A stretch of DNA of 64,000 nt. Origin: Leishmania martiniquensis (Eukaryota > Euglenozoa > Kinetoplastea > Trypanosomatida > Trypanosomatidae). The translations under genes and the position numbers were made by a program. Position 1 is the stretch's first letter, and each line of letters starts with the position of its first letter. The notes below the pieces were generated by a model that searched no databases, was not told the DNA's origin, and was given only the letters and a program-made list of their open reading frames with translations. The stretch covers positions 1-64,000 of the forward strand of contig NC_090165.1 in assembly GCF_017916325.1 (NCBI RefSeq), in the 5' to 3' direction. Below, in pieces: positions 1-10,521 of the stretch.

Positions 1-3000
1 GCGACTGTGATGTGTGTGAGGCGAGAAAGCGTGAGGGGAGGAGAAGAACGTGATGTAGGTGGCTGACGCTCCTGCTAGTCGCATGCGCTTGAACAGCCCC
101 CCTCCACATTTGGGGAGCAAATCTCGCCGCGGCTTCGTTGCGCTCGCGGGTCTCATTTCTCCTGTAAGCAGCCTTCTGGCCAGGACCATCCCTCGTCCTC
201 CTCACGGCGCGTGGAGCACACACCGCCGGGGACGCTGGTCGACAGAGCACACCACTATCGTTTTACGGGAGAAAGCACACACAGACATTAGGCTGCTCGC
301 GGGACGGGCAAGAGGTACAGACGGGCTCCGCCCGCGAGTGCGCTTATACTTAGTGGTGGGCCCCTCGCTGCGCAGTCCGTGTAGGCAGTGCCACCCGAAC
401 ACCACTCACGGGGCTGGTGGGGTGTCGGCGCGTCTGCTCCCTAACAGGATGGGGGGAACTAGGGAGCCGCATGGCAACACGTTGACTGGGCGCAGCCATT
501 TACTTATGAATAAGGAAAGCAATCAACCGCTCACAGAAGGAATCAACGCTCACAGTTTGCAGCAACGGTGTAGCACCGGGCTGCGGTTACGAGTTCAGCG
601 AGAAGACACAAACTATTTAGGAATACGGCGCAGCCAACCGTTACGGGACAGACAGCAGCTTCGACAGGCACCCTCACTGCCGCTACCGGGGGCCTGTCAG
701 CAACCTCCTGGGCGGGCGGGTGGGCGTTTTTTCCCCGAACTATTGTGTGAAAGGTGATGGTGGCGTGGGGGGCGAGAGGGCTTTGCTGCTTCACCAGGTA
801 TCCATCGTTTGCGTGCAGAGCACTCATGCGTGTGCAGGAGAGACGGTGGGAAACGCAGAGAGAGGTAGAGTCATCGTCCCGCGCAAAAGGTGGCGTCCAC
901 GCGTGCCAGGGTGCAGTGCGGCCTGGTCGGCGAGCCGGGCCTCCGGTTCACCTCCGCCTCCATCTGGCGGGGCAAACACGCATCGAGCTCTGCTGTCCGA
1001 TTGGCAAGCGCACCCTACACTACCCGACACGCTCTAACCTCGCACGGTTGAGCTGTTGTCAGGGTGTGGCGGGGTTGTACCTCCCAGCGCAGGATTCGTA
1101 GGAGTATTGTCACATAGGTGTCGCAAAAAGAAGTGGCCTGCTAGGATGTATTCACCAAAGATGGAGGCCGCCATGTTGGTAGTGTAAGGGTGTTCGTTGA
1201 GAGACAGAAAGTCTATGAGGGGGGAGATACTAGCATCTATTCTATGAGGCGTGACTGGGCCGCATTCTTCTTGTTGGCGGTCCCGAGGAAGATGTTCAGG
1301 AGGTAATCAGGCAAAGGGTGTTGGTGTTGCGGATGCGTGCGCGAAGAAGAGCGCTCCATCACGTATTCGCTGATGTCAGTGAAGATTCGAAAACATTTTT
1401 GGTTGCAATGAAGTACTACGTTGATGGTGGCGGCGGGGCTACGGGGCAACGGGCGTGATGGAGGGAAGAGAGAGAGCAGCGGAGGGTGAATAGCATACCA
1501 CGGAAAGACGCATGATTTTTTTCGCCGGCGTGCAAGGAAGAGAGGGTGGTTGCTGGTTATGTCTGTAAGCTGGCCAGCAACTTCCAGCTGGATGTCGGTT
1601 TCCTATCCTATCGGTGGCGGGCTAGTTGAGAGACCGGAGGAGAGCGAAATTGCCGATCATGTGAAGCGGCGTGGCGGAGTCCTTTGCGTGGTGCTGAAGG
1701 CACATGTTGACAGCAGTTCGGCAGACCCGCCAGGGCAGTGGCTCCTCTAACGCCTGCGTAGATGCCTTATGTTTTCTGTGCTTCATGACCTGTTGCTCTA
1801 AAAGTATGTTCTCGCTGTGCACAGAATAGCTTTGCACATGCCAACGGGGTGGGGGAGGCGAAAACGGGAGGGAGAAACTTAAAAAGGACAACAGCACGGC
1901 CTCGTCCCCTTTCTTTTTCTGTAAAATCACAAAGTCTTAGAAAAGCGAAAGGAAAAAAGGGAACGGAGGGAGTATAGTGATGGTGTAAAACCTTTATTCG
2001 CGAGCCTTGCTTGGCCCCCCCATTCCCTCAACCCCTCTTGCCGGCAGCATCCTACGCTCTATGACTGTTTGTCAAACGTTTGATGCGAACAGGGCTACTG
2101 GAGGCACGGTGAGTAAACGAGAGGTGCTTGTCGGGGGCGAGGGGAGGAAGAGAGGGAGAAAAGAGTCGCAAGGATAAGGCAGCTTTCCTCGAGAAATCGA
2201 ATACGGGAAGGAGGAAAGCAACCATATTGAAAGCGATCCCGGTAGGTAAACAGCGGAGAGATGGGCTGTTCTGCTATAGGGTGCACATGCTTCCTGTTGC
2301 GTTGGTGTCTTCTCCGATAGGTTTGAGGTGCTTTTTCTCTGTTCACATGAATGCGCACCTGCTGTTTTCGTTGCTGTGGCGAAAAGAGAAAAAGGTATTC
2401 GCCGCATGGTAAGGCGCCATATGTGCACAAGCGCAAATGCGTGATACCTGCTGTGTGGGGGAGTGGAAAGTTTGAAATGGGAAAGGGAGAAACGAGCTGA
2501 GCAGCTGAGCCCCTTGTTAGTAGCCTACGGAGCCTCGACAAGTAGGATAACGTGTGTGTCGGCAGGCGAGCACGCAAAAAGTGTTTCTGCAAGCATGCAT
2601 TGATTCACTGCGGACGGTTGTGCCGCGTAAGCTGGGCGGCTGCAGCATTGGTGTCGGTCGGGCTGGACACTGCTGCGGAGACTGGTCAGCATGAGAACGG
2701 CATCGCTGCAGGCTGCTGCTTCCTATTGCCAGCAGCAGCGCTCCGTTTGCTGCGCGGTAGCCGTCACTCCCCGCAGGTGGCAGTCTTGTTTACAGAAGGG
2801 ACCTGGCGGTAGTCAATTACCAAGGCATACGCCAAGGGCCGCAGGGCCTTGCGACACGTCCACACTCATCTCGTATGGGCATGTGAGGGCGCATCCCTTC
2901 GTGGGTATGGCGAAGGTGCCGAGCTGAGTTCTTCCGTACGGTATGCATATCGGAAGATGCACAAAAGCAAGTGAAGGACAGCAACAGCAGGATCGTCGTG

Positions 3001-3275
3001 GAAGAATAGGTGCAAAACAGGGGTCGCTCTTACAACAAAACAAAAACGCGGTAGGACACAGTTACTCACGCAGGAGCCGATGTACTGCCGAAGGAGGTGC
3101 TGACAGACACTTTTCGCGCGACGCCTAGGCCGTCTACGGTGCCTCCTCTGGGCTGTGGGCATGGTGCTGCGGCCATCGAGCGATGATCAAGATCTTAAAA
3201 GCGTGAATCTGAAGGGAAGATAGAAGGTAGGAAACCGAACAGCGAAAAAAAAAATGTTAAGTAGAGGGATGGCTC
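1..3275. other. gene-poor left-end spacer
   Basis: No convincing full-length gene is visible here. Open frames on both strands are short, start mostly at non-ATG codons, or are rich in Arg/Pro/His repeats typical of shadow frames. The part near 3275 should be the 3' UTR of the cysteine-rich surface protein gene, transcribed leftwards. One sub-region, about 1237-1786, has coding-like patches on the minus strand and is listed separately. No telomeric hexamer repeats are seen at the left edge. Confidence 0.6.
1237..1786 (-). pseudogene. possible decayed coding region, family unknown
   Basis: On the minus strand a tract of C and T (about 1838-1868) is followed by AG dinucleotides and an ATG at 1784-1786. 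That ATG opens a 54-codon frame with unbiased, protein-like composition containing EEPLPWRVCRTAVNMCL, ending at 1622. Just downstream, another frame (about 1449-1237) contains NVVLHCNQKCFRIF and LPDYLLNIFLG but has no in-frame ATG after its preceding stop. The arrangement fits a gene remnant broken by a stop or frameshift. I do not recognise the family, and chance open frames remain possible. Confidence 0.25.
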
Positions 3276-3686
3276 TCAGCCCGCGGCAGCTAAGAAGGAG
3301 GCCGCAACGATGGCGCTGGCGACGGCAATAGAGGCGACGGTGCTGGCTGAGTTGCCGGAACGCTTGCATTTGCCCGAAGCGGTACGAAGGTAGCCGTGGG
3401 CGCACACTTGGCAAGCGTTGTTGCCAGAAGAAGAGCATGTCATACAGTTGGGGATGGTGCACGCCGGCCTGCACGCCTTGTTCTCGTCAAGTATGTAGCC
3501 GAAGGAGCATGTAGCACATTTAGTGTGAGTTGGGTCACGGGGATCACAGATATCGCAGTTGGCCGCCCGGCAGGCGGCCACGCACTGGCCATTGACTACA
3601 ATCTGGCCTGGGGGGCATTGTTGAGCAGACACGATGACGGCGGTAACCAGAAGAAGAGTAAGAGTGACCAGGAACTTGGAGGGCAT
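3276..3686 (-). CDS. cysteine-rich GPI-anchored-type surface protein
   Basis: A 136-residue protein opens with a classic signal peptide (hydrophobic residues about 5-20, ending VSA-QQ). A middle of about 80 residues has paired cysteines in CxxC spacing (CDICD, CATCSFGY, CMTCSSS, CQVCAHGY). It ends in a serine-rich linker and a hydrophobic tail (ASIAVASAIVAASFLAAAG) with no charged residues after it, the signature of GPI addition. The cysteine blocks resemble the C-terminal cysteine-rich region of Leishmania PSA-2/GP46-type surface antigens, but the leucine-rich repeats of that family are absent, so this is a short 'surface antigen-like' form. The start is set by the signal peptide and a polypyrimidine tract plus AG about 35 nt upstream. 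A surface or flagellar-pocket location is inferred; no function is known to me. Confidence 0.85.
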   Translation of the reverse strand: MPSKFLVTLTLLLVTAVIVSAQQCPPGQIVVNGQCVAACRAANCDICDPRDPTHTKCATCSFGYILDENKACRPACTIPNCMTCSSSGNNACQVCAHGYLRTASGKCKRSGNSASTVASIAVASAIVAASFLAAAG

Positions 3687-3719
3687 GTTGTCAAAGGTCG
3701 AGACTACTGGGTGTGGGTA

Positions 3720-3770
3720 CTGGTGCGTTGTGAACGGGGAATATGAGGAGAAGAGAGGCGAAAGGTGGAG
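3720..3770 (-). promoter_or_regulatory. predicted spliced-leader acceptor (surface protein gene)
   Basis: On the minus strand a C/T-rich tract (complement of the purine run at 3745-3770) is followed by CACCAG, with the AG at 3720-3721. This lies about 34 nt before the ATG at 3684-3686. It is the usual layout of a trypanosomatid trans-splicing acceptor; the exact AG is inferred. Confidence 0.5.
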
Positions 3771-5406
3771 TGTGCGAAAGAGGGCAGAGCTGATAGCTTT
3801 TCAGTTATCCAGCGTGTGTGAACTCACGCCGAAGAATGAGGAGATGTGTTTGCGTTAGTGCGAGCTCGAGCGATTGCAGTCGAGAGTCAGCACAGACAAG
3901 AGACAAAGCAGAAAGAGACGGGGAAAAAAGTGGAATGTATCTGATTTTAAGGGAGCATATCGTCGACTAGGTACGGCTGCAGTAGATGGAGCTGCCCTGG
4001 GTTGCATGGAGAGAGTCGCTGCCGTGGATAAGAGGGCAGGGTAAAATCGGGCATGTGCGCATGACGGGCAGCGACGTAAGATCGAGTGACTATTTTGATT
4101 GCTTGACGGTGAACGGCAAGGACTCGAAAAGAGCGTAAGGGGAGTGGAGAGGGAGAGATGGAGGGGAGCAGACGTAGTGGTCCCTGTAGGGTCGCTATCT
4201 GTGTAGTGTGGGCTTATTCGTCCTCTGCGACGGCTGGAGTACTCTTCACCTTGGGGCAGCTTATACGGGTGTAGAGGAACTACCTAAACATTCGGCTCGG
4301 TGGCAGAAAAGTAGACGAAAGACGCCCACATTAAAGCGGGCGAACTTCAAGAAGAAGAGTAACGACGACGCAAATAGCTATGAAGGTGAGGCGTGAGTGC
4401 CACTTTTAGGACAGCTTCTTGCCATCTTTGCAAACGCACCCTCGCCACTAACATTTTGTCCGTACCAATGCAGGTAACGGTGGGCGCGGGCGGCAGGACA
4501 GAAGGCAAGGAGCGCAAATCCATCGCGTCCATCCACACCACGAGGTGGAAGCGATAGCACAACTTGCTTGCCGCGTTGCAAGTGCTTTCTCACGAACGTG
4601 CGGCAAAGGAGAAGCGGACGAAAGAAAGAGAAGCTCACGATGAGTGGAGAAGCGCATACAGACTGGTGCCGACATGCGGATGTGCATGCATGCTCGGTAC
4701 TCAGGGGCTGCAGGCAACTGCGCGGCGTGGTGGTCATATGCTTCACGGCCCCTCCAACTGTTTTTATGTCTCGTTGCCATTATCCTGCGGGCTTGCGAGG
4801 AGAGAAGTGGTGGCGACGGCTAGGGAGGAGGAAGAAGAGACAGAGGTTTAAAGAAAAGCAAGCGAGGGCATCTCGGCAAAGCAGAAACGGTTTTGTGTGC
4901 GCTCAGGCGGGGAATGAGGAGGGAGGGCGTTCCGAAGAGGGAGCGCCGCGTATGATACCGAAGCCAGCACATGAAGTGCATGAGGCAATCCTTTTGGTAG
5001 AGCAGGAGGAAGAGCCGACAAGGAACGGAAATCCCGATGGAGCAAGAGGGAGTGCACTGCAGCTCAGAGAGAGGTTTTCTTCTTCAGCGAGCCCACTTCT
5101 TCGAATGAAAGGCGTGTTCAACTCCGTCACGTTTTCGGCATGTCCTATGCCTATGTCCTCTGCTCGTGCAAGGTAGCGGCTAGCCTAGCGTTGGAGAGAG
5201 GCGCTGACGCTGTCACCCCCTGAGCCAGGCCTCTGCCTCAAACAGCACTGGCCACCTTACTGGCAGGTCGCTTCACAGCCACTGCACCCACTGTGCCGCT
5301 TGCCATGTTGTGCGCGCTTTTATGGTGTCTCACGCTTTTACCATAAGTCGACAGTGTGGGGACTGGGTAAGATATACACGCTCAGGTCCAGCTGACACTC
5401 TGTCTT

Positions 5407-5553
5407 TCACAGGATAGGTAGAGGAGAATTCAGTATCGGAGGCAGCTTCGACGCAACGGAATGCTTAACCAGATGTCCAAAGCCCGCAGTGATGCCGTAC
5501 TGTGGCTCATCTACGCCGTAGGCGCTGGGCGCTTTGCTTCCGCCAGAAGTCAT
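5407..5553 (-). CDS. candidate 48-residue small protein
   Basis: An ATG (5551-5553) directly follows a minus-strand CCCCCTTTTTTTCGCC tract and opens a 48-codon frame. Its product is not low-complexity (it contains SAYGVDEPQYGITAGFGHLV) and its codons are mostly ordinary for these genomes. There is no AG between the tract and the ATG, which weakens the case, and I recognise no family. It could be a true small gene, a remnant, or chance. Confidence 0.25.
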   Translation of the reverse strand: MTSGGSKAPSAYGVDEPQYGITAGFGHLVKHSVASKLPPILNSPLPIL

Positions 5554-6202
5554 TGCGCAGTGGCGAAAAAAAGGGGGATTGCTCGGCTTTTCCACCGAGG
5601 TGTGTGTGTGTGGGGGGGGGGGTACTGGAAGCCGATACCACGCACTGGGGCGTCTCAAATCGTCGGGGGCAACAGCAAAGGCAAGCGACAAAGTACAGGA
5701 GGATGCGATGTGAGATACCTCAACGCTTGTCGAAGTAAACAAAGAGCACAAAGAGGAGAGAGGCTGAGAGCGGCAGAGCGCCTCAAAGCGAAGAAGCGAA
5801 CCGACAGAAAAGCAGGGGAAAAGCCCTCGTTCTTCACTTGTTCACTCTTACTTTGAGCGATGCCAAAGACGAGGACCTGCCTGTATGAGTCCGCGAGTGA
5901 AATGCTACCTCCTCAACATGGCTCTCGTTGCGTAGCTGGGGAAGGGAGAGGAGAGCAGACGCGGAGCGGAGTGGATAAGTTCACGAGGCTGAAGAAAGAG
6001 GAAGGGGAAAGAATAGAAAAGGAGATGTCGCTGCCTGCGAGAGTGCGAGCACTGAGAGAGTACGTTCTGTGATTACTGCTTTATCGGGCTACAGAATGGG
6101 CAGTCTCATTGGCGCAGCGCTGGCACCGGCTCTAGTGCCTTCGCGAAGGGCATCTTTGCGGATGACGTCCCCGTTTGCGATCACCCGCTCCTGCTAAAGA
6201 AT

Positions 6203-6412
6203 TTACTCTTGCGCCACGCTTATCGCCGCAAGGTCTAACGGTCGACAGAAAAGACCGAACAGGAAGACCAGCAGGGAGAAAAGCGGCATGGGCCTGAAGA
6301 GGCGCTGGATGAGTGCACTGCTAGTGACGGCAGGCAGGAGGGACAGCTCGGCGCCGACCAGGCGGTAAGCGCCGACCTCGATAGTAGGCAGCGACAAAGG
6401 TGGGTGTGCCAT
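6203..6412 (-). CDS. small membrane protein, 69 residues
   Basis: ATG at 6410-6412, stop TAA at 6203. The codons are strongly gene-like: runs ending in C or G such as GAG GTC GGC GCT TAC CGC CTG GTC GGC GCC GAG. This contrasts with the surrounding spacer. The product has a polar N-terminus (residues 1-20), a leucine-rich amphipathic middle and one clear membrane span at about 42-57 (PLFSLLVFLFGLF). It has no classical signal peptide. Size and composition suit a small subunit of a mitochondrial inner-membrane complex, as are common in trypanosomatid respiratory and ATP-synthase complexes; that is inference, and no family is recognised. It sits alone in a 4 kb spacer, where length cut-offs would hide it. 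Confidence 0.55.
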   Translation of the reverse strand: MAHPPLSLPTIEVGAYRLVGAELSLLPAVTSSALIQRLFRPMPLFSLLVFLFGLFCRPLDLAAISVAQE

Positions 6413-7735
6413 GAAACACGGCGCTCACTTATGTCTACAAGAGACTGCCGTGCAGTCCATCACACGCAACGCGATGGCTGGTCAGCGCTGCTTCGGAGTC
6501 GAGGCGGTAGTGATAGTCGGCCGGTGGGGCCCACCTGCTGTAGTTGGGCCAAGGGGCTGGTGAAGGAAACGGATGAGGCCACTGCTGCTTCGTGGCACTG
6601 CTCATGTGTAGATCACGGTGATTGGTGGGAGTTGAACAGCTTCAGTGAGGGCAGCGCGTGGAGGTCGTAGGCGTCGAGTGCAATTAAGGAGGAACAGCTC
6701 GTCCCGTGCGCCAACGGTGGAAGAAAGTCGAGCGGTGTAGATAAGGAGACCGCGTCGAGCACGGGGAACGCAAGCAAGAGTGAGGAGGAGGGAGATATGC
6801 GAGCTGGGGCGGCAGGAAAAGGCGGCACAGCCATCAATAATGCTGTTTTCGAAATCAGGCTTTGCGGAGGTGTACAGCTGCCGCTCATTTCTGCCTATTT
6901 TGGTGTTTCGGCAGCCGGCGGGGGGAGGGCACATCGAAGGAAAGACAAAGAGGGAGGGAGGGATTCGCGTGGCACACACTTGGGCAAAAGGGGAGTGGCG
7001 GTGCGCACAGCTGGTTGAAGTAGCCTGAAGCGCAGGATGGCAGTATGGCTTTGCTTCTCTCAGGGAAGCAGTCGGACACTTTCAGCGCAGGGCATAGGCC
7101 AGATGAGATGAAGTCAAAAGCCGATGCACCGACGGAAAAGAGGTTAACAGAAGGGGGCATGGACGCGTTAAGCACAGAAGAGCCTGTGCAAAGTCGTACA
7201 GAACAAAAAAAAGCGCGCAGGCGTGGCGGCGCGCTCGTCGAAGAAGGAGGGAACCAACTGTGCAGGTGGAAAGAGAACAGAATTATCGGGCAACGAAAAA
7301 GACAAAACTTAGGGCATAGAAGTGCAAGCAGAGCCGCTGCAAATAGTTGCCGCGCCCGTCCAAGATGGTTTTGGGGACGCCAGCCGTTAGTTGAGGTGGT
7401 GGTCGATAAGGAGAGGAGCAGTGGCCTCTCTGTTGCGACGACGTGCCGCCCCATGGCATTCCTCTCACGTTCCAGTGCCACAGGAATCACCTCCAGCCGC
7501 TTCCTCCGCATCGGTCTGCTGGAGGTGCACACCTCACGGAAACGGAGACGAAGAATAATAGAGCGCAGGATGGGGTATGGTAGGTGAGCGACTCACGACG
7601 CCCATCATAGCAGCAGCTCCGTCAGCCGAGGCAGACGCGTGAGGATAGAACCAGGGAAAGGTATTCCCCACGAACAATAGAAATAAAAAAGGAAGCGAAA
7701 ACGAGCACCGAGTGCAGAAGGTCGTAAGCTTGGCA
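6413..7735. other. intergenic spacer
   Basis: Spacer holding the presumed 3' UTR of the hydrolase gene and the upstream region of the 69-residue gene. Polypurine runs on the plus strand (for example 6780-6800 and 6905-6960) mean minus-strand polypyrimidine tracts suitable for trans-splicing. No supported gene is seen; open frames on both strands here are repetitive and charged. Confidence 0.5.
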
Positions 7736-9013
7736 TTATCGCCTCGGTGAGACCACAGCAGCAGTCTCGTAGATGATTTTTTCCATCGCCGTCTCCGTCC
7801 CGGCCCACTCCTTGCGCATGCTGCGAGCGTAACCGAGATGGCCGCCGCGAGGAATGATGACCAGCGCCACGTTAGGGTTGGACGCCATGATGCCAGACAA
7901 GCTCGCCATGGGTGGCTTCCCCGTTACGGGGTCGTCGGCCGAGCTGATACACAGGACAGGCACCGAAATGTGCGGTAGCCACTCCGTGGGGGAGATGTGA
8001 TGATAGTAGTCCTCTGGCGTGGCAAAGCCGAGCGTTGGGGCCGTGATGAAGCGGTCAAAGTCGCGCACAGTCTTCATTTGCGCAAGTACATCTTCCAAAC
8101 GGCCCGACGCGATGGCGGCGCGTACATCGGGGGAAAGCCCCGGGAGATTCTGCAGCACCTTGGCGTGTCGCCGAGCATATGCCATGAGGCCGCCCACCAT
8201 TCTAGGCTGATAAAGGACTCTGCTGATGCCACGATTCATGAGTGCGCTGGAGTCGAGGCAGTTGAGAGGGGAGTTGACCACCATCACCGCATCCATGGCC
8301 AAGTCGCGACGCGCAAGGCACTCCTCGCCAACGTATTTGGAGAGGATCACGCCGCCCAGGCTAAAACCGACACCGATAACAGGAAGATCAGCGCCACATT
8401 TCTTCTCGATGAAGGCGCGCGACAGCGGTCCGTCGCGAAGAACGGCACGCAAGTCATCTGTCCACTTGCCAGACATCAGCCGAGGGGTCACAAGGGGTGT
8501 GTCACCCATGCCGCGCGAGTTGAAGACGGCGCAGTGAAAGTGGTGAGTAGACGCGAACAGCACGAAGTGCTCGATGTAGTTGGTGCCCGACCACGAAGCG
8601 AGTCCAGGGATGATGAGGAACACTCCTTTCGCGCTGCGCGCATCTGTAAACAGCCAGTCCACGCACATCGGATTACCGTCTGCACCGGGGTGGACAACGC
8701 GTGTATACGGAATTCTCCTATGCGGACGGAGAGCGCACAGGATGGTACTAGTGTGCCCGCTGTACAATGGATCCACGTACGGCATCTGATCCACCCTATT
8801 CAGCTTGAAGAAGGCCTTCGCCTTAAGGGAGCCGTGCACAGCTGTCTTCTCTGTTCGAAAAGATGCACCGCTAAGGAAGCGCGCCAGCCGCGGAACAAGG
8901 TCCACGACGAGGAAGCAAAATATCTGGACGAAGAGAAACTTCACCTTCGCCGAAAATGGCGCGTCACTCAGTAGAGGCACAGCCGTGCCACTGACAGAAG
9001 GACCGCCCGACAT
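7736..9013 (-). CDS. alpha/beta-hydrolase, YheT/ABHD1-3 type
   Basis: A 425-residue protein. A hydrophobic segment at about 23-40 suggests a signal anchor. The hydrolase fold follows: a strand with the oxyanion region FLIIPGLASWSG (132-143), the nucleophile elbow GFSLGG with Ser218, a candidate acid Asp360 or Asp361 in SSADDPVTG, and the catalytic His392 in PRGGHLGY. The NSRGMGDT element and overall length match the YheT/EMB8/ABHD1-ABHD3 family of membrane-anchored lipases and esterases, so lipid ester or phospholipid hydrolysis is the likely activity; the substrate is unknown. All three catalytic positions look intact. The start ATG at 9011-9013 precedes the anchor. Confidence 0.85.
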   Translation of the reverse strand: MSGGPSVSGTAVPLLSDAPFSAKVKFLFVQIFCFLVVDLVPRLARFLSGASFRTEKTAVHGSLKAKAFFKLNRVDQMPYVDPLYSGHTSTILCALRPHRRIPYTRVVHPGADGNPMCVDWLFTDARSAKGVFLIIPGLASWSGTNYIEHFVLFASTHHFHCAVFNSRGMGDTPLVTPRLMSGKWTDDLRAVLRDGPLSRAFIEKKCGADLPVIGVGFSLGGVILSKYVGEECLARRDLAMDAVMVVNSPLNCLDSSALMNRGISRVLYQPRMVGGLMAYARRHAKVLQNLPGLSPDVRAAIASGRLEDVLAQMKTVRDFDRFITAPTLGFATPEDYYHHISPTEWLPHISVPVLCISSADDPVTGKPPMASLSGIMASNPNVALVIIPRGGHLGYARSMRKEWAGTETAMEKIIYETAAVVSPRR

Positions 9014-9783
9014 CTTTGGCGCGCACAGAGGCTACAGGTGCCGAGCGGGCGAGAGAGAGAGAGACCTGGCGACGCAGAACCTATCAACGGCACAAGGCGG
9101 TGAGGCAGAATATCCTCTTTCCTGTGTCAAAACGCTCTGTGAGTGTAGGCAACTTTATCGGAGCGGCGTGGGGGGGAGGGGGGAAGCAGGATGTCAGGCG
9201 GAGTCAGTTGCGCGAGGATAGGTGCTGAAAGAGGTGAGAGGTCGTGAGTGGAGCTCCTTAGGGAGTAAATCCACTCTGTCCGTATAAGGAGAAAGACAAG
9301 AGTGTAGTTGAGAGGCAAGAAACGTGAGTGGTGCAATGCCATAGAGGAGCTCGATCAGCGCGACCGCACGGAACGCCTGATAGCACGTCAGTGCTTGTTT
9401 GCGCCTGAGTGTTTGTGCTGGTCGGCTACCTTTCTCTGTGTAGCGTCGAGGAAGAAACCACAAGTTCCTCGTAGGCAGGGGAAACTTAAAATCGTGGACG
9501 GTCGCGTGCGTGAGTTGGTGCTGGCGTACATGGGGTGACAAGGCTGTTGCTACCGCTGCACATTAGCTTTACCTGTCGTGCTCTTCTCGAAGATGGCGCA
9601 AGGGCATTCGGAACTATCGAACATCGTGTCACAGACCCCTGAAGATGATGTCTGCAGAGGAAAGAAATGCATGAGACCTCCACCAAAAAGAAGGTGGGCC
9701 AGCAGGGTTGTGTGTGTGTGTGTGTGTACGTGCAGTTCTCCGAGTGCAGGCAAAAGAGGCTCTGGACTTCGCACCACTGCGCA
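9014..9783. other. intergenic spacer with TG microsatellite
   Basis: No gene is seen. The spacer contains a GA run (about 9050-9062) and a (TG)n run at 9709-9727. It should include the 3' UTR of the cyclophilin-like gene and the 5' UTR of the hydrolase gene. Confidence 0.55.
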
Positions 9784-10521
9784 TCACTCGGTGGCTTCGT
9801 ATGCAATATCTTCGTCGCAGTCCATCCTGCCAGGCGGCGAGGTCCACTTGCCAGGCGGACGCTCTCCTGTAAGGCTACCACAGAGCGCAATCATGGCCGG
9901 TGTAAGCGGCTGGCCCACCTGATCCAGTGGGAGTGACTCGAGCTTCTCTAGTAGAGGCAGCCCATCCACCACCTTGCCAAACACTACCTGTTTGAAGTCA
10001 AGAGTGGGCACAGCGGCAAGAGTGATCGAAAAGGAGGTGTTGCACAGATGTGGCCCGTAGGATGTCATGGTGAGCAGTCCTCGTGTTGTATGGCGCACCT
10101 TAAACGTTTCCTGTCGCAGAGGCTCCAGGCGCACGCCATACGCCAAAAGATCCCCGAAGCGCGCGTAGCCGTGCTGGCGGTCAATCTGTTCGAGAGGGGT
10201 ATAGAGGTAGTCGAGCTTGACACCCGTTGCCTCGTGGACGCCACTTTCGCCGGTGACGAGGCGGCGGAAGTGCGCAGCAGTTTCGGGTACGAGGTCCTCG
10301 AAGAGCTCTACGACGAGCCTCCCCGCCAAGGCATCCCCGATGGTGATGTCGAGGAAGATGCGATTGGTGTGCGCCTCATCCATAAAGCGGTGAGCCTTTT
10401 GGTAGTTCTCCCACTCCTTCAGACGACGCTCCTCGATGTTGTTATACACCTCATCGCGCGAGGGCATCGGCGGCGACGCCTGTGGAGCGTCCTTCCGCGT
10501 CTTCAGTACTCGGAGTTGCAT
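9784..10521 (-). CDS. divergent cyclophilin-type PPIase domain protein
   Basis: A 245-residue protein with a polar, charged N-terminal extension (1-50, including NNIEERRLKEWENYQKAH) and a cyclophilin-like domain at about 54-215. The opening strand, FLDITIGDALAGRLVVELF, and the following helix, PETAAHFRRLVTGE, are diagnostic. So are the late strands FKQVVFGKVVDGLPLLEKLE. The core active-site motifs are not conserved: the family FHRxIP block is replaced around residues 104-125, and the SMANxGPxTNGSQFF block reads LTMTSYGPHLCNTSFSI. Proline isomerase activity is therefore doubtful and a scaffold or peptide-binding role is more likely. A C-terminal polar tail is not part of the fold. ATG is at 10519-10521. 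Confidence 0.8.
   Translation of the reverse strand: MQLRVLKTRKDAPQASPPMPSRDEVYNNIEERRLKEWENYQKAHRFMDEAHTNRIFLDITIGDALAGRLVVELFEDLVPETAAHFRRLVTGESGVHEATGVKLDYLYTPLEQIDRQHGYARFGDLLAYGVRLEPLRQETFKVRHTTRGLLTMTSYGPHLCNTSFSITLAAVPTLDFKQVVFGKVVDGLPLLEKLESLPLDQVGQPLTPAMIALCGSLTGERPPGKWTSPPGRMDCDEDIAYEATE

Larger units (their letters stand above)
3687..6202. other. long spacer, one candidate small gene
   Basis: About 2.5 kb between two minus-strand genes. Apart from the spliced-leader acceptor of the surface protein gene and the 48-codon candidate at 5407-5553, I see no supported gene. A GT/G run lies near 5601-5622. The plus-strand open frames are charged, low-complexity Arg/Lys/Glu strings, the complement of polypyrimidine DNA. 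Confidence 0.5.

Noticed and set aside
1..3275. Possible telomere-proximal or strand-switch region
   Set aside because: No telomeric repeats and no plus-strand genes; nothing shows a change of transcription direction.
7997..8974. 325-codon plus-strand open frame opposite the alpha/beta hydrolase
   Set aside because: Mirror frame of a gene with intact catalytic motifs; composition is His/Arg/Ala-rich without any domain.
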